Source: Lachnospiraceae bacterium (GTDB lineage: Bacteria > Bacillota > Clostridia > Lachnospirales > Lachnospiraceae). Taken from it: 64,000 bases of DNA. Each line of letters begins with the position of its first letter. Position 1 is the stretch's first letter. Shown piece after piece: positions 53,044-62,444 of this stretch. Below the pieces are notes generated by a model. That model was not told the DNA's origin. It ran no database searches and worked only from the letters and a program-made list of their open reading frames with translations. The position numbers were made by a program, and so were the translations under genes. The stretch lies in contig JAUNIX010000001.1 of NCBI GenBank assembly GCA_030523275.1, forward strand, positions 102,975 to 166,974. Direction: 5' to 3'.

Positions 53044-53988
53044 ATGAGCGAAGTAAAACAACCGGCAAGTGCCCTTTCATCACCTAGATTTTGTAACATG
53101 GGAACTTTTATGAGAATGACAAAAGTGGATTCTGCAAAAGGATTAGATTTTGTAATTGCAGGAGCGCCATTTGATACGGCAAGCTCTTTCCGTTCTGGTT
53201 CTCGTTTTGGTCCAAATGCAATTCGTAATATTTCTGCGATGATGAAACCAAACAATGTATTAATGCAGGTAAACATAATGGAGAACCTAAAAGGTGGAGA
53301 TATTGGAGATTTTCCAGTCGTACCTGGATACATTCATCCAACTTATAAAGCGATTGAGGAAGGCGTTGCTGATATTATCAAAGAAGATGCGATTCCAATT
53401 ACATTAGGAGGAGATCATTCCATTACTTTAGCAGAACTTCGTGCGGTAGCCAAAAAACATGGACCAGTTGCACTGGTACATTTTGACTCCCATTCTGATC
53501 TTTGCGACGAAGTATTTGGCGAAAAATATAATCATGGAACACCATTTAGACGTGCATTGGAAGAGGGATTGATTGATCCATCTCATTCAATTCAAATTGG
53601 TATGAGAGGTTCTTTATATGATCCAAATGAACACAAAATGGCAGCAGAATTGGGAATGTTGTTGATTCCAGGCCATAAAGTAAGAGAGATGGGAATAGAA
53701 GAATTGATTAAGACAGCATTGGAACGTGTAGGCGACAAACCATGCTTTTTAACATTTGATATTGATTTTGTAGACCCTGCCTATGCACCAGGAACCGGAA
53801 CTCCGGAAGTCGGTGGCTTTACTTCATGGGAATCTTTACAGATGGTTCGTGGTTTAAAAGATTTGAATTTTATTGGTATGGATTTGGTAGAAGTATTACC
53901 TGCATATGATCATGGTGAAATTACAGCATACCTGGCAGCGAATCTTGTATTTGAATTTTTATCAATTCTTGCAACAAAGAAAAAATAA
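53044..53988 (+). CDS. speB: Agmatinase/ureohydrolase family enzyme
   Basis: This 314-aa manganese enzyme hydrolyses agmatine or a related guanidino compound, releasing urea. The ATG at 53044 has an AAGGAGG site; upstream in-frame starts lack one. Metal-binding motifs are GGDHSIT, VHFDSHSDLCDE (the usual DAHxD reads DSHSD) and TFDIDFVDPAYAPGTGTPE. The next gene, a membrane protein, begins 12 bp later. Some ureohydrolases act on guanidinobutyrate or guanidine, so the exact substrate is open. Confidence 0.88.
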   Translation: MSEVKQPASALSSPRFCNMGTFMRMTKVDSAKGLDFVIAGAPFDTASSFRSGSRFGPNAIRNISAMMKPNNVLMQVNIMENLKGGDIGDFPVVPGYIHPTYKAIEEGVADIIKEDAIPITLGGDHSITLAELRAVAKKHGPVALVHFDSHSDLCDEVFGEKYNHGTPFRRALEEGLIDPSHSIQIGMRGSLYDPNEHKMAAELGMLLIPGHKVREMGIEELIKTALERVGDKPCFLTFDIDFVDPAYAPGTGTPEVGGFTSWESLQMVRGLKDLNFIGMDLVEVLPAYDHGEITAYLAANLVFEFLSILATKKK

Positions 53989-54000
53989 AGGAAAAGAAAT

Positions 54001-55440
54001 ATGAATAAAGAAATGATGATAGATCCGGATATGCCATCGAATGAGTTGGATGCACTTGAATTTAGTAAAAGTCAGTTTACAAAAGGACTGATTCGTTTGA
54101 TTCTTTGCTCAGCTATCGGTATTTTTGTATTTTTTGTATCGGTTCCTTATCAAGGAGACAGCGAGATTGTATTTAGTATTATTTATAATTGGTTTGTCGG
54201 ATTGTTTGGGAATTTTGCTTACTGGATTTTAGTGCTGATTACTGGAACCAATTTCGGTGCACATATTTATTATAAATATATAAAAAAAGACAACAAAACT
54301 TCCGCTTTTGCCGGAGTATATGAAAATGACAAAATCATTCATACGTTATTATATGGCCTTGGATTTTTCTATGTTATGTTATATGCATTGAAAATGACGG
54401 TTGCAGGATTTGAAGGTCCGGTCATAGTTACTGGTGACGCCACAGGCGGAAGTGTAATTCCACCAATTGTATTAGGAGTTGTCGGTATCATTCTTGTTGG
54501 TGCTGTTTTTATGCCATTTTTACTAAATTATGGTGTTTTAGAAATCATTGGTGCGTTATTAGAACCGTTAATGAGACCATTGTTTAAAGTGCCGGGAAAA
54601 GCTGCTCTTGACGCGGTTGCTTCCTTTGTAAGTTCTTCTTCGCTGGGAGTGCTGATCACCAATCGACTTTGGAAGAAAAATGTGTATACGGATAAAGAAA
54701 TGGTCGCGATCATGACTGGATTTAGTGCGGTTAGTATTGGATTTGCCTATCTTGTTATTAATACAGCAGGTTTGGGACATATTTTTGTAAAAGTCTATGG
54801 AATCAGTTTCGTATTAGTCTTTATTATGGAAATTATTATGGTTAGAATTCCACCGATTTCCAGAAAAAAAGATGTTTATTATAATGGCAGAGAGCAATCA
54901 GAAGCAGAGCGAAAAGACGAGGTAAAGATCGATGCCTCGATTCTTTCGCGAGGATTCTCAAGGGCCGTAAAGAGAGCAGGGATTGCCCGAGGAATTGTGA
55001 CAGACATCAAGGCCAGTTTTCTGGATAGTTTGTTGATTCTGCCACAAGTAATCACGATGCTATCTGCAATTGGAGTATCCGCATTGATCCTGGCAGAGTA
55101 TACGCCTCTTTTTCAAATTATAGGTACAGCATTTAAGCCAATCTTAATACTCTGTCAGGTTCCGGATGTTAATTTGATCGCACCATCGATTCCGATTGGT
55201 ATTGCAGAGATGTTTTTGCCGGTTTTGGTAATGGGAAGTAAAATCAGTATCATTTCTGAGCAGGCAAGAGTCTTTGTGACGATCGTGTCCATGGTACAAA
55301 TTATTTTCTTTTCAGAAACAGCTACGGTTATGTTAGCAACAAAATCGCCAATCAAGTTTTGGGAGATCATCGTATGCTTTTTGGAAAGAACGATCATTGC
55401 CATTCCTTTGGCATCTCTCGTTGTCCATTTGTTCTTTTAG
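54001..55440 (+). CDS. YjiH-like membrane protein with nucleoside-recognition (Gate) domains
   Basis: This 479-aa polytopic protein of about eleven membrane helices has the YjiH/Gate-type pattern: MPFLLNYGVLEIIGALLEPL followed by MRPLFKVPGKAALDAVASFV, and a repeat of the same theme near the C-terminus (LLILPQVITMLSAIGVSALI). It shares an operon with the agmatinase, with 12 bp between. A role in transport of the agmatinase substrate or product is likely, but not proven by sequence. Confidence 0.78.
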   Translation: MNKEMMIDPDMPSNELDALEFSKSQFTKGLIRLILCSAIGIFVFFVSVPYQGDSEIVFSIIYNWFVGLFGNFAYWILVLITGTNFGAHIYYKYIKKDNKTSAFAGVYENDKIIHTLLYGLGFFYVMLYALKMTVAGFEGPVIVTGDATGGSVIPPIVLGVVGIILVGAVFMPFLLNYGVLEIIGALLEPLMRPLFKVPGKAALDAVASFVSSSSLGVLITNRLWKKNVYTDKEMVAIMTGFSAVSIGFAYLVINTAGLGHIFVKVYGISFVLVFIMEIIMVRIPPISRKKDVYYNGREQSEAERKDEVKIDASILSRGFSRAVKRAGIARGIVTDIKASFLDSLLILPQVITMLSAIGVSALILAEYTPLFQIIGTAFKPILILCQVPDVNLIAPSIPIGIAEMFLPVLVMGSKISIISEQARVFVTIVSMVQIIFFSETATVMLATKSPIKFWEIIVCFLERTIIAIPLASLVVHLFF

Positions 55441-55466
55441 ACTGGATGAGTCTGGATTAATATATC

Positions 55467-55511
55467 AAAAAACAGACAAAACTCGAAAAATGAGTTTTGT
55501 CTGTTTTTTTG
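55467..55511. terminator. Bidirectional terminator between convergent genes
   Basis: AAAAAACAGACAAAACTC (55467-55484) pairs with GAGTTTTGTCTGTTTTTT (55492-55509) across GAAAAAT. T-runs are present on both strands, so it can stop the YjiH operon and the AraC gene. Confidence 0.92.
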
Positions 55512-55522
55512 TCAATAGGATT

Positions 55523-56365
55523 TTATTTATTTGCTTTACGCCATTCACTCGGTGCAACCCCATAAACATTTTTAAATGCCCTTGAAAAATGAAGTTGATT
55601 GGGATAACCAACTGCTTTTCCAATTTCGCTGATCGACATTTCTGTGGAGCGAAGAAGCTCGGTTGCCTGATTCATGCGATAGAAAATCAAAAATTGTTGG
55701 GGTGTCTGCTTTAACTCTTCTTTAAACATCTTTCCAAGATAACTACGGTTCAAATTACAAAAGTTTGCAATATCTTCCACTGTGATCGAATCCTGGTAAT
55801 TTTGTTCAATAAAAGTAATCGCCTCTCTGATATAAAAATCCTTCAATTTACCGGTAGTCATCTTTTTATGATGGAAAGAGGAGTTGATCAATAGATCCAT
55901 AAAAAGATATAAATGCCCGATCTGGTAGATCGAGGAACGATTTTTATGACAGATGATCGCTTCCAGTTCTTCCTTCATTGGTTTTAGTAAATCTTTCTTA
56001 TTATTTCGGTAAATTGGGCAGTCACATGTAAGGCCGGCATTGTTCAACCATTCCTTAATTTTAAGTCCATCGAACTCAATCCAAGCATATTTCCATGGAT
56101 CTTGCATGTCAGCAATGTAGCTTGTATTTTGTCCAGGACAGATTAAAAAACCTTCATTTTCCTTTAAATGATAGGTGTGGGTGGTACCATCTTTGTCCAA
56201 TGTAGAAAAGATTCCTTTTCCACTAAAAATAAAATGAAATAGGTAATGACTACGGACTGCCGGACCGTAACAATGTGCGGGAAGGCATTGCTCACAGCCG
56301 TGTTGGTAGAGCGTTGCATCTAAATAGTGCTCATTGGGAAAGATGTTAAAGATTACGTTTTTCAT
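55523..56365 (-). CDS. AraC-family transcriptional regulator of the alpha-galactoside operon
   Basis: This 280-aa regulator has an N-terminal cupin sugar-binding domain (HYLFHFIFSGKGIFSTLDKDG) and a C-terminal AraC DNA-binding domain (TVEDIANFCNLNRSYLGKMFKEEL, ISEIGKAVGYPNQLHFSRAFKN). It is divergent from the alpha-galactoside transport operon, with a 325-bp gap that contains a cre site, and is likely its activator (MsmR type). Confidence 0.9.
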   Translation of the reverse strand: MKNVIFNIFPNEHYLDATLYQHGCEQCLPAHCYGPAVRSHYLFHFIFSGKGIFSTLDKDGTTHTYHLKENEGFLICPGQNTSYIADMQDPWKYAWIEFDGLKIKEWLNNAGLTCDCPIYRNNKKDLLKPMKEELEAIICHKNRSSIYQIGHLYLFMDLLINSSFHHKKMTTGKLKDFYIREAITFIEQNYQDSITVEDIANFCNLNRSYLGKMFKEELKQTPQQFLIFYRMNQATELLRSTEMSISEIGKAVGYPNQLHFSRAFKNVYGVAPSEWRKANK

Positions 56366-56484
56366 ATGTGATTCCTTTCGGTTATATAGTGTATAAATGT
56401 ATTATATCATGTAAAATTATGCCCATATATCAAAATGCCATCCAAATTATCATTTAAAAGACTTTTTCAGCATTATGATATATT

Positions 56485-56499
56485 TTGGAAGCGATAACA
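56485..56499 (+). promoter_or_regulatory. CcpA cre site
   Basis: TTGGAAGCGATAACA fits the cre consensus WTGNAANCGNWNNCW at every position. It lies about 30 bp upstream of a TATAAT at 56525-56530 and 192 bp before the sugar-binding protein, in the AraC-msm gap (56366-56690), where no gene is seen. Confidence 0.75.
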
Positions 56500-56690
56500 C
56501 ATATACGACTGTTAAACAAATTGATATAATTTTACTAAATAAAAGATATATTTTAGTTAATATATCTGAAATTTAATAGTATTCGGCCGGTACTAAGTAA
56601 CTTATTTCATTTTTATTTTTGCAAAATTTTGATATATCGCAAGGAGGTTTTGAAATTTTGTAAGAGCTTTATTTAAAAGGAGGATGTTTT

Positions 56691-57978
56691 GTGAAAAGTC
56701 TAAAAAAACTTGTTGCTGTATTGCTGGTAGCGGTTCTTGCGCTTGGCCTTTGTGCATGTGGAAGCAAGACTTCAAAAGACGGATTTAACATTCCAAATCT
56801 GGGATGTGGCACAAAAAGAAGGTATGCAGGCAATGTGCGATGCTTATACTAAGAAAAATCCAAATGTTGAAATTGAAGTTCAGGTTACAAGCTGGAATGA
56901 GTATTGGACAAAATTAGAAGCAGCAGCAGTTAGTAATCAAATGCCTGATATTTTCTGGATGCATACAAATGAAATCTTAAAGTATGCAGATTATGGAAAA
57001 CTTGCTAATTTAACAGATCTTTATGATGACGAAGATAAGAATTTCTACAAAGATCACTATTCAGAAATCTCTCTGTCAAATGCACAGGGAAGTGACGGAG
57101 ACATTTACGGTGTACCTAAAGATAAAGATACAGTAGGTCTTGTCTATAATAAAGAAATGTTTGATAAAGCAGGAGTGAAATATCCGGATGAAAGCTGGAC
57201 ATGGGATGATCTGACAGAAGCTTCTCAGAAAATCTATGATAAGACTGGTAAGTATGGTTACATGGCTTACGGTGATGACCAGTTAGGATATTGGAACTTT
57301 GTATACCAAAATGGTGGTTCTATCTTAACAGAAGATAAAGAAAAAGGCGCTTTTGACCAGAAAGCAACAAGAGATGCAATGAAATTTTACATCAATCTGC
57401 AAAAAGAAGACTGGTGTCCAGACCAGAAATACTTTGCAGAAACATCACCAGGAACAGCATTCTTCTCAGAAGAAGGTGCAATGTTCTTAGAAGGTAACTG
57501 GAACTTGTTATCAGAAATGAATAACTATCCAGAAATGATTGGAAAATGGGATATAGCAGTATTACCAAAATGTCCGAATCCTGCATCTGGAGATGGACGT
57601 GCAACAATCTCTAATGGTCTTTGCTACTCAACAGCAGCCGAAGGTGAGAATTTAGAAGTTGTAAAAGATGTATTAAAATTCTTTGGTAGCGAAGAAGGAC
57701 AGAGAATCCAGGGTGAATCTGGAGCAGCGATTCCAGCTTATGAAGGATTAGAAAATACATGGGTAGATGTATTTAAACAGTTCGATTATGTACCAAATGT
57801 TCAGAAATGTGTTGATATGTTCGATTATAGTATTCAGAGTGTCAATAACAAATGGAGAAGTACATGGAAACCAGAAGTTTCAGAAGAACTTTTGAAAATT
57901 TATTCCGGAGATGTATCCATCGACAAAGGACTCGACCACATTAATCAATACATTAATGATGCAAGAGATGAAGATTAG
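56691..57978 (+). pseudogene. Sugar ABC transporter substrate-binding lipoprotein with a +1 frameshift
   Basis: The protein begins at the GTG at 56691 with an AAAGGAGGA site and a lipoprotein signal (KSLKKLVAVLLVAVLALGL, then the CACGS lipobox). In this frame it soon runs to a stop, while the mature sequence (LTFQIWDVAQKEGMQAM onward, about 400 residues) is in the next frame. Removing one G near 56781 (GACGGA to GACGA) joins the two as SKDDLTFQIWD. The mature part is a family-1 solute-binding protein and otherwise intact, with conserved GDIYGVPKDKDTVGLVYN and AMFLEGNWNL. If the shift is real, uptake by this operon would be lost or would depend on another binding protein. Confidence 0.85.
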
Positions 57979-57993
57979 GAAGGAGGATTAACA

Positions 57994-58869
57994 ATGTCAA
58001 AAGCAAGAAAAACGGAAAGCTTATGGGGTTATCTTATGGTCGCTCCGACAATCATTGGATTGATTGTTTTAAACTTCTATCCATTCTTTGATACATTGAA
58101 GTTAAGTTTTGCAAAAACACTTCCGTTTGGTCAATTCCGTATGCAGGGATTAGATAACTATATTGAGATGTTTAGTAGCGCAGAATTCTGGCGTGCAACA
58201 TGGAATACCATTTATTTCTGTATTTTAACAGTACCTCTTGGTGTATTTGTCGCTTTGATCGTTGCGATTATGTTAAATTCCAAGATTAAAGGAAGAACTG
58301 CTTTTCGAGCTATTTTCTTCCTGCCAATGGTAGTTGCTCCGGCAGCCGTTGCGATGGTATGGAAATGGATGTTTAATACAGAGTATGGTATTATCAATAC
58401 TTTGATTGCACATAAAGTAAACTGGGTTACAGATCCTAAGATTATTATGATTACATGTGCGATCGTAGCAATTTGGAGTGCGATCGGTTATGACGCAGTA
58501 TTACTGTTATCAGGACTGCAAAATATTTCAAAATCTTACTATGAAGCAGCAAGCCTTGATGGAGCTACAAAAGTTCAGCAGTTTTTCCATATTACACTGC
58601 CAATGGTATCCCCAACATTGTTCGTTGTTCTCATTACAAGATTGATGGCATCCTTAAAAGTATATGATTTGATCTACATGATCGTAGAAGAATCAAACCC
58701 AGTATTGAACAATGCACAGTCGTTGATGTACTTGTTCTATCGTGAATCATTTGTTACTGGAAACAAAGGCCTTGGTTCTGCAATTGTAATCTGGACTGTA
58801 TTATTGATCGGTATCGTAACAGCAATTCAGTTCTGGGGACAGAAAAAATGGGTTAATTACGAAGTATAG
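57994..58869 (+). CDS. Sugar ABC transporter permease, MsmF-like
   Basis: This 291-aa permease has six membrane helices and the EAA loop (YYEAASLDGATKVQQFFHITLPMVSP), which contacts the ATPase. It begins 15 bp after the binding-protein gene and 14 bp before the second permease. The family takes up oligosaccharides such as raffinose and melibiose. Confidence 0.93.
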   Translation: MSKARKTESLWGYLMVAPTIIGLIVLNFYPFFDTLKLSFAKTLPFGQFRMQGLDNYIEMFSSAEFWRATWNTIYFCILTVPLGVFVALIVAIMLNSKIKGRTAFRAIFFLPMVVAPAAVAMVWKWMFNTEYGIINTLIAHKVNWVTDPKIIMITCAIVAIWSAIGYDAVLLLSGLQNISKSYYEAASLDGATKVQQFFHITLPMVSPTLFVVLITRLMASLKVYDLIYMIVEESNPVLNNAQSLMYLFYRESFVTGNKGLGSAIVIWTVLLIGIVTAIQFWGQKKWVNYEV

Positions 58870-58883
58870 AAAGGAGAGATCGC

Positions 58884-59720
58884 ATGAAGTCATCATTAGA
58901 AAAGAGCAAAAAGAGAAGAACGATAGGCATTTATATTTTCTTCGCTATCGGTTCTATCATCATGATTTTTCCATTCGTATGGATGTTTTTAACTAGTTTT
59001 AAAACGGTTTCTGAAAGTATGCAGATTCCACCAACGATTTTACCAAAATCATGGTCATTAGATAGTTTTAAAGATGCTTTAGGAAGTTTGCCTTTCTTCT
59101 CACTTTATAAAAATACAATCTTATTAATCTTTTGGCGTGTTGTATGTGCAGTTGTATTTAGTTCTATGGCTGGATATGCATTTGCAAAGCTGAATTTTAA
59201 AGGAAAGAATTTATTATTTGGTATCGTCTTAGTACAGATGATGTTACCATCACAGATTTTTATCATTCCACAGTATCAGATGCTGGCAAAAGTTGGTTTG
59301 ACTAACAGTATATTTGCCCTTGTATTCCCTGGTATTGTCAGTGCATTCGGAACCTTCTTCTTAAGACAGGCTTATATGGGTATTCCGGATGAAATCGCGG
59401 AAGCTGCACAGTTGGATGGATGTAACCAATGGCAGACTTTCACAAAGGTTATGGTACCACTTACCACTTCTTCTATGGCAGCGCTTGCTATCTTTACCGC
59501 TGTATTTGCATATGGAGATTTGATGTGGCCATTGATCGTAAATACAGATTTAAATATGATGACACTTTCATCAGGATTAGCAACATTAAGAGGACAGTTT
59601 AGTACAAACTTCCCGGTATTAATGGCTGGTTCCCTTTTGGCTATGATTCCAATGGTAGTTTTGTATTTGATATTCCAGAAACAGTTAATCGAAGGTGTTG
59701 CTATGACTGGAGGAAAATAA
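58884..59720 (+). CDS. Sugar ABC transporter permease, MsmG-like
   Basis: This 278-aa permease has six membrane helices and an EAA loop (IPDEIAEAAQLDGCNQWQTFTKVMVPL). It pairs with the MsmF-like subunit to form the channel for the alpha-galactoside taken up by the operon. A GAAAGGAGAG site precedes the ATG. Confidence 0.93.
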   Translation: MKSSLEKSKKRRTIGIYIFFAIGSIIMIFPFVWMFLTSFKTVSESMQIPPTILPKSWSLDSFKDALGSLPFFSLYKNTILLIFWRVVCAVVFSSMAGYAFAKLNFKGKNLLFGIVLVQMMLPSQIFIIPQYQMLAKVGLTNSIFALVFPGIVSAFGTFFLRQAYMGIPDEIAEAAQLDGCNQWQTFTKVMVPLTTSSMAALAIFTAVFAYGDLMWPLIVNTDLNMMTLSSGLATLRGQFSTNFPVLMAGSLLAMIPMVVLYLIFQKQLIEGVAMTGGK

Positions 59721-59744
59721 TACTTTATATTGGAGGCTTGAATT

Positions 59745-61943
59745 ATGGCAGTCAGATATTTGGAAGAAAACAGAACATTTGTGTTGCATACAAAACATAG
59801 TACATACCAGATGAAGGTCAGTGATTATGATTATTTACTGCATCTGTATTATGGAGAAAGAATTGAGGATAAAGATTTAAGTTACTTGATTAAGCCTCAG
59901 GATCGTGGTTTTTCCCCAAATCCAAATGAGGCTGGAAACGATCGTACATTTTCATTGGATGTATTTCCACAAGAATTTTCCAGTGATGGATGTTGCGACT
60001 TCCGTAAAAGCAGCATTGAAGTAAAAAATGGCGATGGAAGTTATGCTTTTATGGGAAAAGTAATTAAGCATAAGATTTATAAAGGAAAATATGCACTAGA
60101 AGGACTTCCGGCTTTGTTCCCAGTTGAAGGTGATACAGTGGATACGTTGGAAATCTGGCTGCAGGATTTAGTTACGAAAGTAACCGTTGTACTTTGCTAT
60201 AGTGTATTTGAAGAAAAAGATATTATTACCAGAGCAGTAAAAGTAATCAATCAAGGCGAAAAGACAATGTATCTGAACCGGATTATGTCTGTAATGATTG
60301 ATTATATGGAGTCAGCGTTTGATTTCATCCATTTTGATGGACGACATGCGATGGAACGAAAATTAACAAGAACGCCCGTATCATACGGTGTGCAAGGGAT
60401 TGGAAGCACCAGGGGAGCTTCCAGTCACCAGCATAATCCTTTTGTGATTCTTTGTGATCATGAGGCCAATGAGGATTATGGAGATTGTTATGGATTTTCA
60501 CTTGTCTATAGTGGGAATTTCCGCTGCGAAGTAGAAAAAGATCAGTTTGACCAGACAAGAATTCTGTTTGGAATTAATCCAAAAGGTTTTTCTTATCAAT
60601 TAAAACCTGGCGAACAATTTACTGCACCAGAAGTAGTACTTGCATATTCAGATAAAGGTTTTTCCAAGTTGTCACATCTTTATCATGATGTATACCGTTC
60701 TAATTTATGTAGAAGTCCGTATACAAAAATGCTAAGACCAATCGTAATCAATAGTTGGGAAGCAACCTATTTTGATTTTGATGATGAAAAACTTTTGAAT
60801 ATTGCAAAAGAATCTGTGGACATGGGAGTGGAGCTGTTTGTTCTCGATGACGGTTGGTTCGGCAAGAGAGACAACGATAATTCCGGTCTGGGTGATTGGA
60901 AAGTAAATACCAATAAATTAAGATATGGATTGACAGATTTTGTAAATCGAATCAATCAGTTGGGACTTCGATTTGGTCTTTGGATTGAACCAGAGATGGT
61001 ATCTGAAGATAGCGATTTATATCGTGCACATCCGGATTGGTGTTTGAGTATTAACGGAAGACCGGTGACCCGAGGACGTAATCAGCTTGTTCTTGACCTG
61101 TCAAGAAGGGATGTCTGTGATTATATTATCAATTCCATCAATGAGGTGATTGAAAGTGCCAACATTGAGTATATTAAATGGGATATGAACAGAAATATTA
61201 CAGAAGCATGGTCATATGTGACAGAACCTGAAAAACAAGGAGAAATTTACCATCGTTATATCCTAGGGTTGTATTACATATTAGATCATATTGTTTTAAC
61301 ACATCCAGATGTTTTATTTGTCGGATGTGCAGGTGGAGGCGGAAGATTTGATCCGGGCATGCTCTACTATCATCCACAGATTTGGTGTAGCGATAATACA
61401 GATGCGGTAAATCGATTAGATATTCAATATGGTACATCCTTTGTTTATCCGATTTCCTGTATTGAATCACATGTCTCTGTATGTCCAAACCATCAGACAG
61501 GAAGAACGGTACCAATTGAGACCAGAGGTGTTGTTGCTATGGATGGCATTCTCGGTTACGAATTGGATGCAACGAAACTAACTGATGAGGAAAAAGCGAC
61601 ATGTAGAAGTCAGGTAAAAGAGTATTTGAAATACTATTCACTGATTGCGGATGGCGATTATTATCGACTGACCAGTCCATATGATGATACCAGATATGTA
61701 GCCTGGCAGCATGTATCAAAAGATAAAAAGGAATCATTAGTCAGCTTTGTATTAACCGATAAAGAATTTAATGAACCGCAGATTTATTTGAAAGTGAAAG
61801 GACTTCAAGCTACAACCTTGTATGAAATTGAAGGAGAAAAAGGATTATATTCAGGAAAAATATTGATGAAAGCCGGTATTCCGGTACCGGTAATCGGACA
61901 ATATGAATCCGTTCAGTATCATTTAATTGCAAAGGAGGAATAA
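59745..61943 (+). CDS. GH36 alpha-galactosidase
   Basis: This 732-aa enzyme releases galactose from raffinose-type sugars and melibiose in the cytoplasm. The catalytic nucleophile is Asp480 in YIKWDMNR and the acid/base is Asp550 in WCSDNTDAVNR, matching the residues in characterised GH36 enzymes. Other conserved segments are ELFVLDDGWFGKRDNDNSGLGDW and GLRFGLWIEPEMVS. The N-terminal 300 residues form the beta-sandwich. It lacks a signal peptide, consistent with uptake of intact oligosaccharides by the adjacent transporter. Confidence 0.96.
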   Translation: MAVRYLEENRTFVLHTKHSTYQMKVSDYDYLLHLYYGERIEDKDLSYLIKPQDRGFSPNPNEAGNDRTFSLDVFPQEFSSDGCCDFRKSSIEVKNGDGSYAFMGKVIKHKIYKGKYALEGLPALFPVEGDTVDTLEIWLQDLVTKVTVVLCYSVFEEKDIITRAVKVINQGEKTMYLNRIMSVMIDYMESAFDFIHFDGRHAMERKLTRTPVSYGVQGIGSTRGASSHQHNPFVILCDHEANEDYGDCYGFSLVYSGNFRCEVEKDQFDQTRILFGINPKGFSYQLKPGEQFTAPEVVLAYSDKGFSKLSHLYHDVYRSNLCRSPYTKMLRPIVINSWEATYFDFDDEKLLNIAKESVDMGVELFVLDDGWFGKRDNDNSGLGDWKVNTNKLRYGLTDFVNRINQLGLRFGLWIEPEMVSEDSDLYRAHPDWCLSINGRPVTRGRNQLVLDLSRRDVCDYIINSINEVIESANIEYIKWDMNRNITEAWSYVTEPEKQGEIYHRYILGLYYILDHIVLTHPDVLFVGCAGGGGRFDPGMLYYHPQIWCSDNTDAVNRLDIQYGTSFVYPISCIESHVSVCPNHQTGRTVPIETRGVVAMDGILGYELDATKLTDEEKATCRSQVKEYLKYYSLIADGDYYRLTSPYDDTRYVAWQHVSKDKKESLVSFVLTDKEFNEPQIYLKVKGLQATTLYEIEGEKGLYSGKILMKAGIPVPVIGQYESVQYHLIAKEE

Positions 61944-61946
61944 GAA

Positions 61947-62405
61947 ATGGGAGATGTTGTATTAGAATGGGATATGCCGTATATAATTTCACGGAAAAGA
62001 CTTTTGATTAAAGCAATTGGTATATCGGCAGCAGTGGTTTTGGTTCTCGACTCATTGTTGATCCCGGCACTCTGGTTTCTTGTTGTTCCGATGCTGATTG
62101 CAGAATTTATTATCTTCCGCAATTGGAAGTATGAATACGAATTTGAGTATGTGAATGGAGATCTGGAAATATCAAAAATTATTCGTAAATGCAAACGGAA
62201 GGTACTATTTCAGGGTCATCGCAAGGACGTGGAATATCTAACCGAAGGTCGACAGGATGAGCCGGGGATTTCCAAACTAGATTGTACATCGGGAATTCCG
62301 AATACAAAAGTCTATACGATGAAGATCGATTCAAAATTAATCTATTTCGAGCCAAACGATGATTTTATTAGAGAAATGGATAATTACCATAAAGTAAGAA
62401 GATAG
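61947..62405 (+). CDS. DUF6106-like small membrane protein
   Basis: This 152-aa protein has two adjacent hydrophobic segments (about residues 20-55) followed by a beta-rich, charged domain (YEYEFEYVNGDLEISKIIRK). It matches the general form of the DUF6106 family seen in Lachnospiraceae; the function is unknown. It begins 3 bp after the alpha-galactosidase gene, so it is in the operon, but a role in galactoside use is not shown. Confidence 0.55.
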   Translation: MGDVVLEWDMPYIISRKRLLIKAIGISAAVVLVLDSLLIPALWFLVVPMLIAEFIIFRNWKYEYEFEYVNGDLEISKIIRKCKRKVLFQGHRKDVEYLTEGRQDEPGISKLDCTSGIPNTKVYTMKIDSKLIYFEPNDDFIREMDNYHKVRR

Positions 62406-62444
62406 TACGATTTAACCAAATATAAATTTAATGGAGGAAGAAAG

